Positions 9,095-18,957 of a stretch of 64,000 nucleotides of DNA are shown piece after piece (the stretch's first letter is position 1; every line of letters begins with the position of its first letter). Origin of the DNA: Novosphingobium capsulatum NBRC 12533 (GTDB lineage: Bacteria > Pseudomonadota > Alphaproteobacteria > Sphingomonadales > Sphingomonadaceae); contig NZ_BCYV01000018.1 in assembly GCF_001598375.1 (NCBI RefSeq), positions 62,001 through 126,000 of the forward strand. Reading direction: 5' to 3'. The notes beneath the pieces are model-generated. The model searched no databases, was not told the origin of the DNA, and saw nothing but the letters and a program-made list of their open reading frames with translations. The translations under genes and the position numbers were made by a program.

Positions 9095-9331
9095 ATGGCC
9101 GACGCCGCCGACGACCGCCTGCGCCTCTTGATCGAGCGCATCGAACGCCTGGAAGAAGAAAAGAAGGGCATCGGCGACGACATCAAGGATGTCTACAGCG
9201 AAGCCAAGTCGGCCGGCTATGACGCCAAGATCATGCGCCAGATCGTCCGCCTGCGGAAAATGAAGCCCGACGATCGCCGCGAAATGGAAGCGATTCTCGA
9301 CGTTTACAAGAACGCCCTGGGCATCGACTGA
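9095..9331 (+). CDS. gapR: GapR family DNA-binding protein (DUF2312), 78 aa
   Basis: GapR is an alphaproteobacterial nucleoid-associated protein that encircles overtwisted DNA ahead of replication and transcription and helps topoisomerases there (known from Caulobacter). The sequence is the full-length DUF2312 protein. It is a charged helical region IERIERLEEEKKGIGDDIKD with coiled-coil character, then the signature SAGYDAKIMRQIVRLRKM and the C-terminal helix DRREMEAILDVYKNALG. The length agrees with the family. It is monocistronic and convergent with the CPBP gene. Confidence 0.93.
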   Translation: MADAADDRLRLLIERIERLEEEKKGIGDDIKDVYSEAKSAGYDAKIMRQIVRLRKMKPDDRREMEAILDVYKNALGID

Positions 9332-9370
9332 GCGCCAGGGACTGAGCAACGCGGCGCTTGGCCGCCCCGC

Positions 9371-10078
9371 TCACTGCACCAGGAATGCCACGGTTACCGC
9401 CGCCAGATTGCCCAGCGCGTGGGCAAGCATGGCGGCGGGCAAGCTGATCCGCACACGGATGAAGCCGAACACCAGCCCGGCCCACAGCTGCGGCAGCACC
9501 ATCGGCACCAGCGCCAGCGTGATGCGCGGATAGTTGCTGAGGTGAAACAACGCGAAGACCACCGCGTGCAGCATGAACAGCACCGGAAACGCCGCGACGA
9601 ACCACGCCGGGGTTTCCCGCCGGCGCAGCACGAACCAGCCCAGCGCCGCACCCAGCACGCCCAGCAGCAACAGCAGCAGCGCCACGGGGTGGGCCGCGCC
9701 ATCGCGCACCGTCCATAGCGCGGCAGCCGCTACAACCAGCCCCGCGATCAGCGCGAGTGCGCGGGGCCGGCCCGAAAGCCAGCCCCGGAACACACATTCC
9801 TCGGCCACCGGGGCCAGGAGGGTGACGGTGGGGAGCAGCAGGGCGGGCGGCACTTTGCCAAAGGCGTCGGGTGAAGGCAGGCCCATCGCCCGCTGCCACA
9901 GGTGCAGAACCAGCGCGAGCACCAGCAGCCCGGCCAGATAGAGCCCGGTTGCCCCGCGCCACAGCGCCCAGCTTTCCGCGCTGCCCAGCCCCATCGGGCG
10001 CGTCCAGCGTGGATGACGCAGGAAGTGGGCCAAGGATTGCGCAGCGGGCAGGGACAGGCGGACCATGGCAAGGGCCAT
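9371..10078 (-). CDS. CPBP family intramembrane glutamic endopeptidase, 235 aa
   Basis: This is a multi-span membrane protein of the CAAX-protease/bacteriocin-processing (CPBP, Abi) family. The three active-site motifs are in order: EECVFRGW (EExxxR) near residue 90, HAVVFALFH (FxxxH) and HALGN (HxxxN) near the C-terminus. These residues form the Glu/His active site within the membrane. The substrate is unknown. The ATG at 10078 (MALAMVRLS) is chosen. An open frame continues to 10219, but that would place 47 non-hydrophobic residues in front and run almost to the yebC start. Confidence 0.87.
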   Translation of the reverse strand: MALAMVRLSLPAAQSLAHFLRHPRWTRPMGLGSAESWALWRGATGLYLAGLLVLALVLHLWQRAMGLPSPDAFGKVPPALLLPTVTLLAPVAEECVFRGWLSGRPRALALIAGLVVAAAALWTVRDGAAHPVALLLLLLGVLGAALGWFVLRRRETPAWFVAAFPVLFMLHAVVFALFHLSNYPRITLALVPMVLPQLWAGLVFGFIRVRISLPAAMLAHALGNLAAVTVAFLVQ

Positions 10079-10230
10079 ACTGCGCCAGCGGTTAACGCCG
10101 CGTTTGCCGATCTGCTCCGGTTGCTGGGCCGCCCCGTTGTTGGCCAGGCGCGCATTGCCGTTTTGCGCCGGTTGGTCTAGGGGCCGTGGCAAACCCCAAG
10201 TTCCCACCATCAGCCGCAAGAAGCAGATCC

Positions 10231-10974
10231 ATGGCAGGCCATTCCAAATTCAAGAACATCATGCATCGCAAGGGCGCGCAGGACAAGAAGCGCTCGGCCA
10301 TGTTCTCCAAGCTCTCCCGCGAAATCACCGTCGCGGCCAAGATGGGCATGCCCGATCCGGACATGAACCCGCGCCTGCGCGCCGCGATCAACGCCGCCAA
10401 GGCGCAGTCGATGCCCAAGGACAACATCCAGCGCGCCATCGACAAGGCGAGCAAGGGTGACGGCGAGAACTATGAAGAAGTGCGCTACGAAGGCTATGGC
10501 CCGGGCGGCGTGGCGATCATCGTCGAGGCGCTGACCGACAACCGCAACCGCACCGCCACCAACGTGCGCACCGCCTTTGCCAAGAACGGCGGCAACCTGG
10601 GCGCTTCGGGCGCGGTCAGCCATGGCTTTGAACGCCTGGGCCTGATCGAATATCCCGCCAGCGTGGGTGACGAGGAAAAGGTGCTGGAAGCGGCGATCGA
10701 AGCCGGCGCCGACGACGTGGAATCGGACGACGATACGCATCAGATCTGGACCGCGATCGACAACCTCCACCCCGTCAGCCGCGAGCTGGAAAAGGCGCTG
10801 GGCGAAGCCGAAGCGGTGAAGCTGGCATGGAAGCCCAGCCTCAAGACCACGGTTTCGGCCGATGATGCCGCCACCCTGCTCAAGCTGATCGACGTGCTGG
10901 ACGACGACGACGACGTGCAGACCGTGTGGGGCAACTATGAAATCCCCGACGACGTGATGGAAAAGCTGGGCTGA
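10231..10974 (+). CDS. YebC/PmpR family protein, 247 aa
   Basis: The start MAGHSKFKNIMHRKGAQDKK is the invariant N-terminus of the family, which selects the ATG at 10231 over upstream in-frame codons. The three-domain protein also contains AAKMGMPDPDMNPRLRAAI, the YEGYGPGGVAIIVE motif and a Glu/Asp-rich C-terminus. Members have been described as transcriptional regulators and, more recently, as factors that relieve ribosome stalling at polyproline-like motifs. It precedes ruvC, as in many proteobacteria, with a palindromic repeat in the 151-bp gap. Confidence 0.95.
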   Translation: MAGHSKFKNIMHRKGAQDKKRSAMFSKLSREITVAAKMGMPDPDMNPRLRAAINAAKAQSMPKDNIQRAIDKASKGDGENYEEVRYEGYGPGGVAIIVEALTDNRNRTATNVRTAFAKNGGNLGASGAVSHGFERLGLIEYPASVGDEEKVLEAAIEAGADDVESDDDTHQIWTAIDNLHPVSRELEKALGEAEAVKLAWKPSLKTTVSADDAATLLKLIDVLDDDDDVQTVWGNYEIPDDVMEKLG

Positions 10975-11007
10975 TCAGGCCAATGGCGGTGCGCGCTGGC
11001 GATCGAT

Positions 11008-11118
11008 CCTCCCCCTCGCAGAGGGGGAGGTGGCGGCCGTCAGGCCATCGGAGGGGGCTCCCCCTCCACCACGCGCTGCGCGCGCGGTCCCCCTCCCCCG
11101 CGATGCGGGAGAGGATCT
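11008..11118. repeat. Dispersed palindromic repeat, copy 2, with GC hairpin
   Basis: The left part is a 10-bp hairpin, CCTCCCCCTC/GAGGGGGAGG (11008-11017 and 11021-11030). The right part, from 11061, begins CCCCTCCACCAC and ends GAGAGGATCT at 11118, closely matching the element at 1618-1675. The right end sits eight bases before the ruvC ATG, so its AGAGG appears to supply the ruvC ribosome-binding site. The hairpin may attenuate or terminate yebC transcription. Confidence 0.68.
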
Positions 11119-11125
11119 TGCAGTC

Positions 11126-11602
11126 ATGATCATCCTGGGCATCGATCCCGGCCTCACCTGCACCGGCTGGGGCGTGGTGGCCAAGTCTGGCAGCCGGCTC
11201 AGCCATGTTGCGAATGGCCAGATTCGCACCGATGCCAAGGCCACCATGGCGCAGCGCCTGGTGGAACTGGATGCGGCGCTGACCGACGTGATCCTGGTCC
11301 ACCGCCCCGACGAAGGCGCGGTGGAAGAGGTTTTCGTCAACGTGAACCCGCAATCCACGCTCAAGCTGGGCCAGGCCCGCGGCGTTGCCATGCTCAGCCT
11401 GGCGCGATCGGGCATGCATGTTGCGGAATATCCCACCAAGGTGATCAAGAAGGCGCTGGTCGGCACCGGCGGCGCGGAAAAGCAGCAGATCCAGCACATG
11501 CTCAAGATCCTGCTGCCTGGCGTGAAGCTGGCCGGCGAGGACGCCTCTGACGCGCTGGCCGTGGCGATCACCCATGCCAACATGCTCGGCAGCCACCGCT
11601 GA
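11126..11602 (+). CDS. ruvC: Holliday junction endonuclease RuvC, 158 aa
   Basis: RuvC cuts Holliday junctions symmetrically within the RuvABC complex in recombination repair. The first catalytic aspartate is in MIILGIDPGLTCTGWG (residue 7), the glutamate in DEGAVEEVFVNVNP, and the last two acidic residues in EDASDALAVAITH near the C-terminus. The start is fixed by the conserved N-terminal strand at ATG 11126. Its AGAGG ribosome-binding site lies within a dispersed repeat. It is followed by a deaminase gene and then ruvA on the same strand. Confidence 0.96.
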   Translation: MIILGIDPGLTCTGWGVVAKSGSRLSHVANGQIRTDAKATMAQRLVELDAALTDVILVHRPDEGAVEEVFVNVNPQSTLKLGQARGVAMLSLARSGMHVAEYPTKVIKKALVGTGGAEKQQIQHMLKILLPGVKLAGEDASDALAVAITHANMLGSHR

Positions 11603-11651
11603 TCCCGAACGGGCACGGGAACGCCAGCCCTCGCGCGGCGTAGCGTTCTTC

Positions 11652-12152
11652 ATGAACATCGCCGCCACCGACGAAGCCTGGATGGCCCGCGCCATCGCCC
11701 TTGCCATCCGCGAAAAGGGCGATGACCCGGCCAATACGCCGATTGCCGCGCTGGTGGTGCGCCACGGCAGCCTGGTCGCTGGCGCGGTCAACCGCACGGT
11801 GGAACGGTGCGATGCCACCGCCCATGCCGAAGTGGAAGCGCTGCGCGCGGCCGGCCAGGCAGTGGGCGACATGAAGATCGACGGCGCCACGCTCTATACC
11901 ACGCTGCAGCCCTGCGGCATGTGCACGATGGCGGCGATCTGGGCTGGGATCACCCGCATCGTCTATGGCGCCGGACGCGATCAGGTGCACGAGATGTATT
12001 TCGAGGACCGCCACCTTTCGACGGTCGATTACATCCGCGATGCCTTCAAGGACGACCTGTCGCTCGAAGGCGGGGTGGCCGCGCATGATTGCGCCAAGCT
12101 CTATTACGGCCCTCATGATGCCGTGCCCGAGGATCAACAGGCCAATACCTGA
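11652..12152 (+). CDS. Nucleoside deaminase, cytidine/deoxycytidylate deaminase fold, 166 aa
   Basis: The zinc site is complete: HAE at residues 58-60 and PCGMC at 87-91, as in tRNA adenosine, guanine and cytosine deaminases. The substrate cannot be told from the motif alone. The C-terminal segment YFEDRHLSTVDYIRDAF is not typical of TadA. A nucleoside or nucleobase deaminase is the safest call. The ATG at 11652 is used, because an open frame from 11574 would overlap ruvC. It sits between ruvC (50 bp) and ruvA (46 bp) on the same strand, probably as part of the operon, with no obvious functional link to junction resolution. Confidence 0.87.
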   Translation: MNIAATDEAWMARAIALAIREKGDDPANTPIAALVVRHGSLVAGAVNRTVERCDATAHAEVEALRAAGQAVGDMKIDGATLYTTLQPCGMCTMAAIWAGITRIVYGAGRDQVHEMYFEDRHLSTVDYIRDAFKDDLSLEGGVAAHDCAKLYYGPHDAVPEDQQANT

Positions 12153-12197
12153 ACCCCGGTTGCGCGCGGGAAAGTTCCCTGCCATAGGGAACAAACC

Positions 12198-12815
12198 ATG
12201 ATCGCCAAATTGACCGGCATGCTTGACGACACCGGCCCGGATTGGGCGATCATCGACGTGAACGGCGTCGGTTACCTGGTGCAATGTTCCGCCAAGACGC
12301 TCACGCACCTGGGCGTGCGCGGCGACAAGGTGGTGGTGCACACCGAAATGCAGGTGAGCGAAACCGACCAGCGCCTGATCGGCTTTGCCAGCGCGGGCGA
12401 ACGCGCGTGGTTCCGCCTGCTCACTGCCGTGCAGGGGGTGGGATCGAAAGTGGCCCTGGCCATTCTCTCGGCCCTGTCGGTGGAGGAATTGCAGCGCGCC
12501 TGCGCCGGTGGCGATGCCGCCATGGTCGCACGCGCCAACGGGGTGGGGCCAAAGCTCGCCAGCCGCATCGTCAACGAACTCAAGGACAAGGCCGGGGGCC
12601 TCGCCGGCATGACCGGCGGCCTGGGCGTGGCGGCAGAGGCAGATGTTGCGCTGCCGGCCGGCTCGGCCAGCGCCGACGCGATCTCGGCCCTGCAGAACCT
12701 GGGCTTCAAGCCCGCCGTGGCAGCCAGCGCCGTGGCCTTTGCGATCAAGGACCTGGGCGAAGACGCCCGCCTCAACGACCTGGTGCGCGTGGCGCTCAAA
12801 CGGGCGACGGGGTGA
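12198..12815 (+). CDS. ruvA: Holliday junction branch migration subunit RuvA, 205 aa
   Basis: RuvA binds the four-way junction as a tetramer and loads the RuvB motors. The N-terminal OB-fold begins MIAKLTGMLDDTG and includes DVNGVGYLVQCSA. Two helix-hairpin-helix motifs follow (LLTAVQGVGSKVALAILSAL and GVGPKLASRIVNELKDK). A flexible Ala/Gly linker leads to the C-terminal RuvB-binding domain (DAISALQNLGFKPAVAASAV). Length and order are canonical. Confidence 0.97.
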   Translation: MIAKLTGMLDDTGPDWAIIDVNGVGYLVQCSAKTLTHLGVRGDKVVVHTEMQVSETDQRLIGFASAGERAWFRLLTAVQGVGSKVALAILSALSVEELQRACAGGDAAMVARANGVGPKLASRIVNELKDKAGGLAGMTGGLGVAAEADVALPAGSASADAISALQNLGFKPAVAASAVAFAIKDLGEDARLNDLVRVALKRATG

Positions 12816-12842
12816 TGGCCGTTACGGCGGGAAAGGCGGCAT

Positions 12843-12876
12843 GCTGGACCCCGGATCAAGTCCGGGGTGACGAGGA
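12843..12876. repeat. 34-bp hairpin repeat, copy A
   Basis: The unit contains CCCCGGATCAAGTCCGGGG, a perfect 7-bp stem with a TCAAG loop, followed by TGACGAGGA. An identical 34-base copy lies at 31116-31149, 18 kb away. It is at the 3' side of ruvA and may contribute to termination. Confidence 0.8.
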
Positions 12877-12911
12877 TTTTGAAGTCAAACGTTGCCTGCA
12901 GAACGGTCGTC

Positions 12912-12932
12912 ACCCTGAACTTGTTTCAGGGT
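12912..12932. repeat. Short hairpin ACCCTGAA/TTCAGGGT
   Basis: This is a perfect 8-bp inverted repeat with a 5-base loop, overlapping the 3' end of the GIY-YIG gene. Together with the element at 12843-12876 it makes a double hairpin between convergent ruvA and the GIY-YIG gene. Confidence 0.6.
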
Positions 12933-13261
12933 CCAGGGTGAGGCTTGCCCTGCCCCAACGGCGGAAAACCGAGGTCGATAGCAAGATCGCGCCAATCGGG
13001 ATTGGCCGCATGGACAAGATTGAGTTTCCAGTCACGGCGCCAGTTCTTGAGTTGCTTTTCGCGGACGATCGCCTGCTCCATATCGGCGAAGATCTCGAAG
13101 TGGACCAGGCGGTAGACACCATAGCGCGCGGTGAAGCCGCCGGTGATGCCTTCGCGGTGCTGCCACAACCGCTGCATCAAGGCCGACGTGACCCCGATGT
13201 ACAAGGTGCCACGCACCCCGCTCGCGAGAATGTACACGCATGGTTGCCGTTCCCGTCGCAT
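12926..13261 (-). CDS. GIY-YIG nuclease family protein, 111 aa
   Basis: The N-terminal signature reads VYILASGVRGTLYIGVTSAL, the GIY-YIG pair in the variant form VYI...LYIG, followed by the catalytic-type arginine in MQRLWQHREG. Then come YGVYRLVHFE and a lysine-rich segment EKQLKNWRR with a distal WRDLA. This layout fits the small UPF0213-type standalone GIY-YIG proteins common in sphingomonads. The ATG at 13261 is chosen. The last codons run into a palindromic repeat, so the C-terminus has probably been remodelled by repeat insertion. It is on the strand opposite to ruvA and ruvB and separates them. Confidence 0.86.
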   Translation of the reverse strand: MRRERQPCVYILASGVRGTLYIGVTSALMQRLWQHREGITGGFTARYGVYRLVHFEIFADMEQAIVREKQLKNWRRDWKLNLVHAANPDWRDLAIDLGFPPLGQGKPHPGP

Positions 13262-13335
13262 ATCCCATCGTGGCCACGGGCAGATCAGTGGACAATGACC
13301 GTTGCTGCCGAATTGGCCGAAAGCCCTGATCCCGT

Positions 13336-14394
13336 ATGACCGAAAACCCGCTGCTTTCCGCCCAGGCCCAGGCCGAAGACCTCGACGCTGCATTGCGGCC
13401 CAAGACGCTGGCCGAGTTCGTTGGCCAGGAGTCCGCGCGCGAAAATCTCAAGATCTTCATCGAGAGTGCCAAGCAGCGGCGCGAGGCGATGGACCATGTG
13501 CTGTTCTTTGGCCCGCCGGGTCTGGGCAAGACCACGCTGGCACAGATCATCGCGCGCGAGCTGGGGGTAAATTTCCGCGCCACGTCTGGCCCGGTGATCG
13601 CCAAGTCGGGTGATCTTGCCGCGCTGCTGACCAACCTCGAATCGGGCGATGTGCTGTTCATCGACGAAATCCATCGCCTCAATCCCGTGGTCGAGGAAGT
13701 GCTCTATCCGGCGATGGAAGACCGCGCGCTGGATCTGATCATCGGCGAAGGGCCATCGGCGCGCTCGGTGCGGATCGATCTGCCGCCGTTCACCCTGATC
13801 GGCGCGACCACGCGGCAGGGACTGTTGCAGACCCCGCTGCGCGATCGTTTCGGCATCCCGGTGCGCCTGCAGTTCTATACCGTGGCCGAACTGGAACGCG
13901 TGGTGACGCGCGGCGCCACGCTGATGGGGGTGGGTATCGATAGCGAGGGCGCGCGCGAGATTGCCAAGCGCGCGCGGGGCACGCCGCGCGTGGCCGGGCG
14001 CCTGCTGCGCCGGGTGCGCGATTTTGCCCAGGTGATGGGCGATGGCACGATCACCCGCGCCCTGGCCGACCAAGCGCTGACCCGGCTGGAGGTCGATGCG
14101 CTGGGGCTTGATCTGCAGGACCGGCGCTATCTCATGATGATCGCCGATATCTACAAGGGCGGCCCGGTGGGCGTGGAAACGCTGGCCGCCGGCCTTTCCG
14201 AACCGCGCGACACGATCGAGGAAGTGATCGAGCCCTATCTGATCCAGCTGGGCCTGGTGGCGCGCACCGCGCGCGGGCGCTGCCTTAACGATCGGGCCTG
14301 GCAGCACCTGGGAATCACCCCCCCGACCGCGCAGATGCCGGGCGGCCTGCCCGGCACCCTGCCCGGCCTGTTTGACCCCGACAGCGGCGAATAG
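13336..14394 (+). CDS. ruvB: Holliday junction branch migration ATPase RuvB, 352 aa
   Basis: RuvB is the AAA+ hexameric motor that drives branch migration with RuvA. Walker A is GPPGLGKTTLAQ, Walker B is VLFIDEIHRLNP, and sensor I is LIGATTRQG, with the arginine finger in LRDRFGI. The C-terminal winged helix carries YLIQLGLVARTARGR. Length is canonical. It is separated from ruvA by 520 bp holding repeats and an opposite-strand GIY-YIG gene, so it probably has its own promoter. Confidence 0.97.
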   Translation: MTENPLLSAQAQAEDLDAALRPKTLAEFVGQESARENLKIFIESAKQRREAMDHVLFFGPPGLGKTTLAQIIARELGVNFRATSGPVIAKSGDLAALLTNLESGDVLFIDEIHRLNPVVEEVLYPAMEDRALDLIIGEGPSARSVRIDLPPFTLIGATTRQGLLQTPLRDRFGIPVRLQFYTVAELERVVTRGATLMGVGIDSEGAREIAKRARGTPRVAGRLLRRVRDFAQVMGDGTITRALADQALTRLEVDALGLDLQDRRYLMMIADIYKGGPVGVETLAAGLSEPRDTIEEVIEPYLIQLGLVARTARGRCLNDRAWQHLGITPPTAQMPGGLPGTLPGLFDPDSGE

Positions 14395-14630
14395 GCGGAT
14401 TTGCCTGTCGGAATCGGCAACACCCGGGCCGGCAAAAGTTCCAGATTGGGACAGAGTTAACACACCGGCGCGAAAAGTGACGAAATATGGCCCGCTGCCG
14501 TGCCGATTTCAGGTTAACGCGATGGACGCTGACGCTATGATCTGCGTTGTTCATCTGCGGGAAAGGCCGGCAGCCACCTGTTAAGTGGTTTCTGCTAGGC
14601 CGGCCCCGGGATTTAGCGAGAGCAACGATC

Positions 14631-15599
14631 ATGTCGGTTAGGATGGCATTGGCAAAACTGGCGGCCTGCGCGGCAGGCGGCGCAGTTCTGGGCGGGGGCG
14701 CGGTGCACGTGTCCGAAGCGCCATCGACCGGCGAGATTCACCACACCAAGCCGATCAAGATCAAGCAGGCCAAGCCCCGCCGCGTGGTGCGCCGCGCGCC
14801 GCCGCACGTGGTGCACCGCCAGCGCAAGATCGTCACCACGGCCACCACCAAGGTGTGCGATCCGCCGCAGCAATATGCCATGGCGCCGGTGCCCTACATG
14901 GCGCCCCTGCCGCCCCAGGCGCAGGGCGGCGGCGGTGGCGGCGTGCCGGTGGTGATCGGTGGTGGACCGGTGGGCGGCTTTGGCGGCGGGTTCTTCGGCG
15001 GCTTCTTTGGCGGCAGCGGCGGTGGCGGTGGCAACGTGGTGGTATCCTCCACCAGCACTGGCTCCACCTCTACCTCGGGCGGCTCCAGCTCGACCTCCGG
15101 CGGATCGACCTCGACCTCGGGTGGCTCGACCTCCACGTCGAGCGGCAACGTCTCCACCTCCAGTGGCAATGTCTCGACCTCGTCGGGCAGCGTATCGACG
15201 TCCTCGGGCAGCGTTTCCACCTCGAGCGGGAACGTGAGCACCTCGTCCGGCAATGTCTCGACCTCTTCCGGCAACGTCAGCACCTCGTCCGGCAACGTGT
15301 CGACCAGTTCCTCGACCTCGACCTCGTCGGGCAATGTCAGCACGTCGTCCTCGACGAGCAGCAGCACCTCCTCGTCGACGTCGTCCTCCACCTCCTCGTC
15401 GACCTCCAGCTCGACGAGTTCCTCCAGCTCCACCAGTTCGTCCAGCTCCACCTCGTCTTCGTCCAGCGGATCGACGAGCAGCGGGACGACCACTGGCGGC
15501 ACCGACGTGCCCGAACCATCGATGGTTCTGCTGTTCGGCGCCGCAGCCGCCGCGCTGGTTGCACGCCAGCGCTGGGGCCGGAGCCGCAAGCCGGCTTGA
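14631..15599 (+). CDS. PEP-CTERM sorted Ser/Thr-rich repeat protein, 322 aa
   Basis: The N-terminus (MSVRMALAKLAACAAGGAVL) is basic then hydrophobic, like a signal peptide. A lysine/arginine-rich segment, a Gly-rich patch and a long low-complexity tract of STSSGNV/STSSGSV units and poly-Ser/Thr follow. The C-terminus carries VPEPSMVLLFGAAAAALVAR followed by a basic tail RWGRSRKPA, which is the PEP-CTERM exosortase sorting signal: VPEP, one membrane helix, Arg-rich end. Proteins of this class are exported and are often glycosylated and associated with exopolysaccharide. ATG 14631 is used; an in-frame ATG at 14643 is an alternative. No exosortase is in this window. The repeats are prone to slippage, so the length may vary between strains. 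Confidence 0.8.
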   Translation: MSVRMALAKLAACAAGGAVLGGGAVHVSEAPSTGEIHHTKPIKIKQAKPRRVVRRAPPHVVHRQRKIVTTATTKVCDPPQQYAMAPVPYMAPLPPQAQGGGGGGVPVVIGGGPVGGFGGGFFGGFFGGSGGGGGNVVVSSTSTGSTSTSGGSSSTSGGSTSTSGGSTSTSSGNVSTSSGNVSTSSGSVSTSSGSVSTSSGNVSTSSGNVSTSSGNVSTSSGNVSTSSSTSTSSGNVSTSSSTSSSTSSSTSSSTSSSTSSSTSSSSSTSSSSSTSSSSSGSTSSGTTTGGTDVPEPSMVLLFGAAAAALVARQRWGRSRKPA

Positions 15600-15637
15600 A
15601 ACCACGGTCAAGCCCGGTTCTGTCGGGCTCCACGGAA

Positions 15638-15670
15638 GGGGCGGTCTTCGGGGGGAGGCCGCCCCTTTTT
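15638..15670 (+). terminator. Rho-independent terminator of the PEP-CTERM gene
   Basis: Stem GGGGCGG (15638-15644) pairs with CCGCCCC (15659-15665) and is directly followed by TTTTT, 39 bases after the stop codon. Confidence 0.8.
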
Positions 15671-15675
15671 CGTGG

Positions 15676-15724
15676 GCGAAATGCCCCTCCACCACCGCTT
15701 TGCGGTGGTGGAGGGGCATTTCGC
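15676..15724. repeat. Perfect 23-bp inverted repeat between two terminators
   Basis: The arm at 15676-15698 (GCGAAATGCCCCTCCACCAC plus CGC) is exactly complementary to 15702-15724, leaving a TTT loop. The core CCCCTCCACCAC is shared with the dispersed repeats at 1618 and 11061. It lies precisely between the plus-strand terminator at 15638-15670 and the minus-strand terminator at 15737-15766. Confidence 0.85.
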
Positions 15725-15736
15725 CTCCGTACCAAC

Positions 15737-15766
15737 GAAAAAGGGCGGCCCCGGTGGGAGCCGCCC
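15737..15766 (-). terminator. Rho-independent terminator of acnA
   Basis: On the minus strand a GGGCGGC/GCCGCCC stem (15760-15766 with 15743-15749) is followed by TTTTT (15738-15742), 32 bases beyond the acnA stop codon. Confidence 0.8.
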
Positions 15767-15797
15767 TTCTTGCATTCCGGCGTGATGCCGGCGGCGA

Positions 15798-18467
<2,670 letters not shown>

Positions 18468-18957
18468 GGCTAAGCGAAATCCTCCTGCCGTTTGCGAGGG
18501 ACCGCGGGCGCGAAGGCCGCTACCTGTTCCGGGGGCAAAGCCCATGTCCGGGGGCAACGAAAGCCAGCGGGCCTCTCGTGAACGGCGCCGCGATGCGCTG
18601 TCAGGGCCGACTCGTCAAGGGCGGGAAATGGCTAAATTTGCGGGATCTGGCTTATTGCGACGCAATATCAGAAGTATTGTCTCGCGTGGGGTGCAGTTCG
18701 TCGATTTGGGGGGTGTGGGGACAGCGGACCGGTGCCCCCGCTCAGATCGGGTGAGTTCTCGAAACCTATCGAAGCGATCCCAGAGCGAGTTCCAATGCCG
18801 CGCAAACGGGAGGAAAAGCTAAGAGTTGAAATTGGCGCACTGTCACTGCCCTCCACATGTGCCTAAACGAGCCGCGTTGACGTTATTAAGAACGGTTAAG
18901 ACGCTTGCATAAAGCTAAGAGCGCATTCTAGATGCAATCGGGAAAAGGAGAAATAAA
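18468..18957. other. 490-bp intergenic region, base composition changes here
   Basis: This region holds the acnA promoter side on the left and the DUF4145 promoter side on the right. Composition falls from GC-rich to AT-rich from about 18640 onward, marking the edge of acquired DNA. It contains the palindrome at 18653-18667 and, near 18885-18900, two TTAA boxes six bases apart. A good GGAG ribosome-binding site at 18947-18950 serves the DUF4145 gene. No gene was recognised in it. Confidence 0.6.
18653..18667. promoter_or_regulatory. Palindrome TATTGCGACGCAATA upstream of acnA
   Basis: This is a perfect 7-bp inverted repeat around a central A, 186 bp upstream of the acnA start. The TTGCGA half resembles metal-responsive Fur-family sites of alphaproteobacteria, and aconitase is a classic iron-regulated target. 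The assignment to any regulator is inference. Confidence 0.4.

Noticed and set aside
14488..14510. Possible sigma-54 promoter upstream of the PEP-CTERM gene (TGGCCCGCTGCCGTGC)
   Set aside because: GG and GC are 11 rather than 10 bases apart and the boxes match poorly.
15080..15470. CRISPR-like repetitive tract
   Set aside because: The repeats are in-frame Ser/Thr codons without spacers of constant length; no CRISPR array is present.
14894..15589. Acidic Val/Glu/Asp-rich frame opposite the PEP-CTERM gene
   Set aside because: It is the complement of the Ser/Thr repeats; the plus-strand frame has a signal peptide and a PEP-CTERM tail.
18885..18900. CtrA-like TTAA-TTAA site upstream of the DUF4145 gene
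   Set aside because: The boxes are six bases apart instead of seven, and AT-rich DNA makes chance matches likely.
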